Part shown: positions 60,261 through 64,000 of the stretch, in pieces
Numbering within the stretch: the first letter of the stretch is position 1
Layout: every line of letters starts with the position of its first letter
Program-made: the position numbers and the translations under genes
Source of the DNA: Sycobia sp. Sy_11
Lineage: Eukaryota; Arthropoda; Insecta; Hymenoptera; Epichrysomallidae
Assembly (NCBI GenBank): GCA_018907035.1
Contig: JACCIC010000093.1
Location: 1,802,001-1,866,000 of the forward strand
Reading direction: 5' to 3'
DNA: 64,000 nt
The notes under the pieces: generated by a model
Told to the model about the DNA's origin: nothing
The model's database searches: none
What the model saw: only the letters and a program-made list of their open reading frames with translations

Positions 60261-61454
60261 CGAGAGTGGTCCCGAAAGTACCTGACCCAACAAATAAAAC
60301 TCAGAAAAAATTTTAGAAAAAAAATATATTTATTTGCCAACGCAATCTCCATTCAGTTCTGTACACTTTTCCCAGAGATGTTCAATTAGTTCGATACCCT
60401 TTTTATAATAAGAATTGTCAAGCTCCTCATAATAGCCATTAACTGCCGATATCACCTCTTCATTGTTGGAAAATTTTTGACCAGCGAGCCATTTTTTCAA
60501 ATCTGAGAACAGAAAATAATCCGAGTGAGCTAAATCTGATGAATAGCGTGCATGAGGTAGCAATTCAAACTTTGATTTTTTTGCTGAAACGTTGCAATCG
60601 TTCGCATCATACTCGCCATCGATAGTTTATCCTTTTTCAAGATAGTCCTTGAAAATTATCCCACACGTATCCAAAAAACCTACGCCATAACCTTGCTTGC
60701 AGATGGAACGATCTTTGCCTTCTTTAGAGCCGGTTCTCCTTCTTGAGTCCATTGTTTTAATTGTTCTTTTGTGTCGAGTGTGAAGTGGTGGACCCATATT
60801 CCATCCATGGTTATAAAACAGCGCAAAAATTCGGCTTTATTTTTGCGAAACATTGCCAAACACTCAACTGAAACATCTTCACGACGCTGTTTTTGTTCCA
60901 TTGTGAGCAAACATGGCTTTCATTTTGTACACAGCTTTGTCATTTCAAAATTTTCAGTTAATATATGATGTATCGCACTTTTTGAAATGCTTACCATGTC
61001 TGCTACCTCGCGCACTTTCAGTCGACGATCATCCACTACCGCTTTGTGAATTTTCTTCAACGTTTCTGGAGTCGTCCCGTCGTTTGGTCGACCACTACGA
61101 TGCTCGTCTTAGCAGCTCGTACGAGCTCGTTTAAACTCTGCTACCCAATATTTTACTGTTGCAAACGAAAGAGCAATTTCACCCAGAGTAGAGTCTAGTT
61201 CAGCTTTTATATTGGTTGGGCTGAAGCCTTTCAAATAAAAGTATTGTATCACATAACGATGACCAATTTTTTCCATGTTTACAAATTCACTGAAAACGTT
61301 CACTATTAATGGCTGTCAAATAAATACTAAACATCATGATGTCTTTAAACTTGAGACATATGCTTTATAGATTGTGTACTTTCTAATACAGTGGTATTTT
61401 TTAGCAACTACTGCCACCTCTGGGTCAGGCCAGGTACTTCTGGGACCACCCTTG
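60261..61454 (-). mobile_element. mariner element with both TIRs, transposase broken
   Basis: The left end CGAGAGTGGTCCCGAAAGTA matches the reverse complement of the right end (CAAGGGTGGTCCCAGAAGTA) over about 28 bp, and TA flanks both sides (60259-60260 and 61455-61456). The length of 1194 bp is normal for mariner. On the minus strand the transposase reads MEKIGHRYVIQYFYLKGFSP, the helix-turn-helix block TVKYWVAEFKR, then TMDGIWVHHFT (normally DETW), WTQEGEPALKKAK, and near the end LPHARYSSDLAHSDYFLF with the last catalytic Asp. Stops interrupt after RTSC, after LCTK and after KVMA. The segment that should hold the central QDNAP block is scrambled. It is not close to the fragment at 1-222. 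Confidence 0.9.
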
Positions 61455-61859
61455 TACTCGAACTTATTTGATAATAACTGTAAAAAATATCGCCTTCTAC
61501 TAATGATACCATGATTTCTAGATCGCATGATAATGAGAACTCAATAAACATATTATAAACTACTAAGATTATGAAAATGCCAGTACTACTTCCAGATTTA
61601 CAGAAATATAAAATAGTATGTATAATAATTAACTAAAATAAACTCGTATAAACTTTAAGCACAAAACAAAAGAAAAACAGAAAGAAAAGGAGTACTAACT
61701 AGGACAAACTTTTTGGACCAATAAACATATTTGTTAAATTTAACTATGAAAAACATATTGACAACACAATAGTGTGACTACATTTTAGTAAAATAGGTAG
61801 CTTAAAACGAATGTAACTTTTCAAAAATAGTTATTACTACTGATGTACTTTCGGTCTTA

Positions 61860-62480
61860 CATTTTTTGTCGCAAACGCGTGGAACCAGTGGATGCTAAAC
61901 GGAAATCTTTCAATAGCTGGCTTTTAAATACAGAATCATTATCATCGTTGACCCTTTGCACACGTGTAGGAAGTCGTCGATCCTGGGCAGCGGATAAAGA
62001 TCTGGTATAGTGATTCTATTCAGTCATCTATAATCAATGCAAACTCAAATGTCTAAATGTTTTTTGGGAACTAGAAGTATCTACGTTGGCTATTACCATT
62101 AACACTCCTCGATTATTCTGTCCTCGAACATACGATTGATCTTGGATTTAATAGCCTCTCGCTTAGCCGGCGAGAACCAATATGAAATGATGTTGACAGA
62201 ATGGTGCTCTTCTGTATCAATATGAAATTCTATGATCGTCGTCGAAGTTCCCTTTGTCTTGAACACATCACAAACTCCTTCAGAAATATTCTTAACACGC
62301 AACCCTCGACCACTGGATGATTTATTTCTTCGTCAACCTGAAGCCGCATATCCTCAGAAGGACGTTCAATCGTCGGCATTCGCCGCCACTGATGTTACTA
62401 TATATTATTCTACTATCGTAAAAGTCTTCTCGAATAAATCATTAAGAGCGGCGCGTCGATCCTAGCCATCCTCGATTTTT
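61860..62480 (-). mobile_element. Gypsy-type reverse-transcriptase fragment
   Basis: On the minus strand, FHIDTEEHHSVNIISYWFSP is followed by AKREAIKSKINRMFEDRIIE, the conserved start of Ty3/Gypsy reverse transcriptase. Further on, in another frame, DLYPLPRIDDFLH marks the next RT block. The SPW...VPKKDG segment between them is lost, and a stop follows IIEEC. The upstream part (62305-62460) reads RRALNDLFEKTF and similar. Short, rearranged and inactive. No LTRs were identified. Confidence 0.8.
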
Positions 62481-62789
62481 GGCGTTATCGATATCGCTTG
62501 ATTCATTATGAGGTCTTTGCTATCATAATACTCGTTATTCTCCCTGGTCTTATTTCTGCCGCTTTATTACGATAAAGTATACATCTGGTAATAATAAAAT
62601 TTCCTATATGACAGAAATGTTTTATATATGCCCGGATTAAACTCAAATTTATTGTCGGTAAGAAAATTAACTAAAAATGAGTTTAAAGAACAAAAATGTA
62701 TAAGTTATAGCTGTCGGACCATCGAAACTTCAGAAACTAAAAGGACTTGAAGGTTCCAAAGGTGAAGAATATAGCTACAGCACGGTCAC

Positions 62790-63415
62790 GATTATCATTA
62801 CGCGTGGCATAGGCGATTTGGGCACCAACATTCGAGTGCTATAAAGTAACTTTCTGAAAAAATCTCGCCACAGAGATTAAAATGAATGATTGCGAAAATG
62901 CGAAATCTGTAAGTATTGCGTGCAAGGTAAAATGTTCTGCAAAGTTTTTCCTAAGTAATCTACGGGTAGATCCAAAGAACCTGTCAATCTTATTCACACA
63001 GACGTTTGCGAACCGATGCAAACATCTGCCCGAATAGCAAGAGGTACGTACTGACCATAATCGATGACTATTCATTAAAATATACCCATATATACCTAAT
63101 GAGTCATAAATATGAAACAATTTTATCGAATGATCAAAACACAGCTTAATAAATTACCTAAGATAATTCGCTCTGATCGAGGTAAAGAGTACATAAACAA
63201 AGATTTACAATCGAACCTTAAAAATGAAGATAATGCATATTATATACCGTCTCTTACTCGCCACAACAGAATGGAGTAAAGGAATGGTAAAAGAGATATT
63301 TATTCGACATGATAAGATGCATATTACTCGATTCAGGTTTAGCGCAAAAATATTAGGGTGATGCCGTTCATACAGCTAATTTTTATAAAATAGATTGTCT
63401 AATCGAGACATATAT
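62790..63415 (+). mobile_element. Copia-type pre-integrase/integrase fragment
   Basis: On the + strand: AWHRRFGHQHSSAIK (pre-integrase His pair), CEICKYCVQGKMFCK (Cys pair), EPVNLIHTDVCEPM (first catalytic Asp), LTIIDDYS, then IIRSDRGKEYINKDLQ (second catalytic Asp) near 63155. SLTRHNRME stands where PQQNGVAER with the catalytic Glu is expected, and YWGDAVHTANF follows near 63360. Several frameshifts separate these blocks. The Copia assignment follows from the HRR.GH to CEIC spacing and the RSDRG.EY block. Confidence 0.85.
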
Positions 63416-64000
63416 CTGAGCATAATATATCATTATTTTAAAAATTGAGACATTTAAACAATTTTAATAGTCTGCTTGCTATCATAGGATATACTGAAAC
63501 GATTCCGCGTAGAAGTACTTTTTTGATAAATGATCACGTGTCTATTCATTTTGACGAAAAAAACATTTTGAATTCTTATATTTGATTTACAAAAGAATAC
63601 TTATATTAATTTATTAATGTAAAACTATTATAATGTTAGAACACTGAATTTGTTTTGTCAATATACGGTTAAAGGAGGTAGACCGAGAATGATATCGACC
63701 GTTGAACGCTAGAAGCAATAAAATGTTCTCGTTTCTCAACGTTTGACCGCAGACAGTTATTTTAAATTGAGTCTGTACGGTGTAACTTGGATCCTCGAAG
63801 ATATGAAAAGAAAAAAATAAATAAAATACGAGCCTTAAGTAAATGATAAATTTGAAGAAAACAGGTTTGATCAAGATCATGGTTCACCGCACATATAGCC
63901 GAATTGAGGAAATGTTAAGGTCTTGACTAGTCTCTTGCAAAGATCAGTTGCTAAAGATGTTCTACAAAAATGAAAAGTATGTAAAACTCCATGTACTCTC
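63416..64000. other. unassigned right end of the window
   Basis: AT-rich to mixed sequence downstream of the Copia fragment. It may hold further parts of that element, but no reverse-transcriptase motif could be read. Confidence 0.35.

Overview
The window looks like nuclear DNA of an insect, most likely a hymenopteran (an ant or relative). The evidence is a very AT-rich background, many long (AT)n and (CT/GA)n microsatellites, GT-AG introns, an arthropod-type TCAGTC initiator, and several decayed animal transposons (mariner, R1-like, Gypsy and Copia). There is no bacterial gene organisation. The species assignment is inference. Apart from the transposons, three spliced genes can be assembled with consistent splice phases.

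The main gene is a serpin on the + strand (30390-54402). A 10-nt first coding exon sits behind an Inr+DPE promoter. Six shared exons follow and encode the signal peptide and the serpin body up to the hinge EEGSTAAAVT. After that come six alternative C-terminal cassettes (43449, 44063, 48028, 49506, 49876, 54266). Each has an acceptor in phase 1, its own reactive-centre loop (RCL), the C-terminal beta strands and a stop. One gene can therefore make at least six inhibitors with the same body and different protease specificity. At least two, perhaps more, decayed cassettes lie in the same intron (41749 and 43128, weaker ones at 39977, 40753 and 46560). A likely shared 3' UTR exon with AATAAA lies at 54798.

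To the left, 5396-9884 (- strand, four exons, 459 codons) encodes a secreted or membrane insect protein with a signal peptide, a long hydrophobic segment and a Cys-containing C-terminal domain of unknown function. 15120-16783 (+ strand, three exons, 167 codons) encodes a 21-cysteine protein with a run of nine Asp, whose last exon is strikingly GC-rich.

The ends of the window are mobile-element debris. At 1-222 there is a truncated mariner transposase. Between about 56.5 and 63.4 kb lie an R1-like non-LTR tail, a second reverse-transcriptase fragment, a mariner with both terminal inverted repeats and TA duplications, a Gypsy reverse-transcriptase fragment and a Copia pre-integrase/integrase fragment. 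A non-coding repeat family with inverted arms and a hammerhead-like hairpin motif occurs at about 1.5-2.8, 10.3, 28.2 and 44.3 kb. A foldback element of similar design sits in serpin intron 4. The remaining intergenic DNA is AT-rich with microsatellites and three GC-rich islands in which no gene could be recognised.
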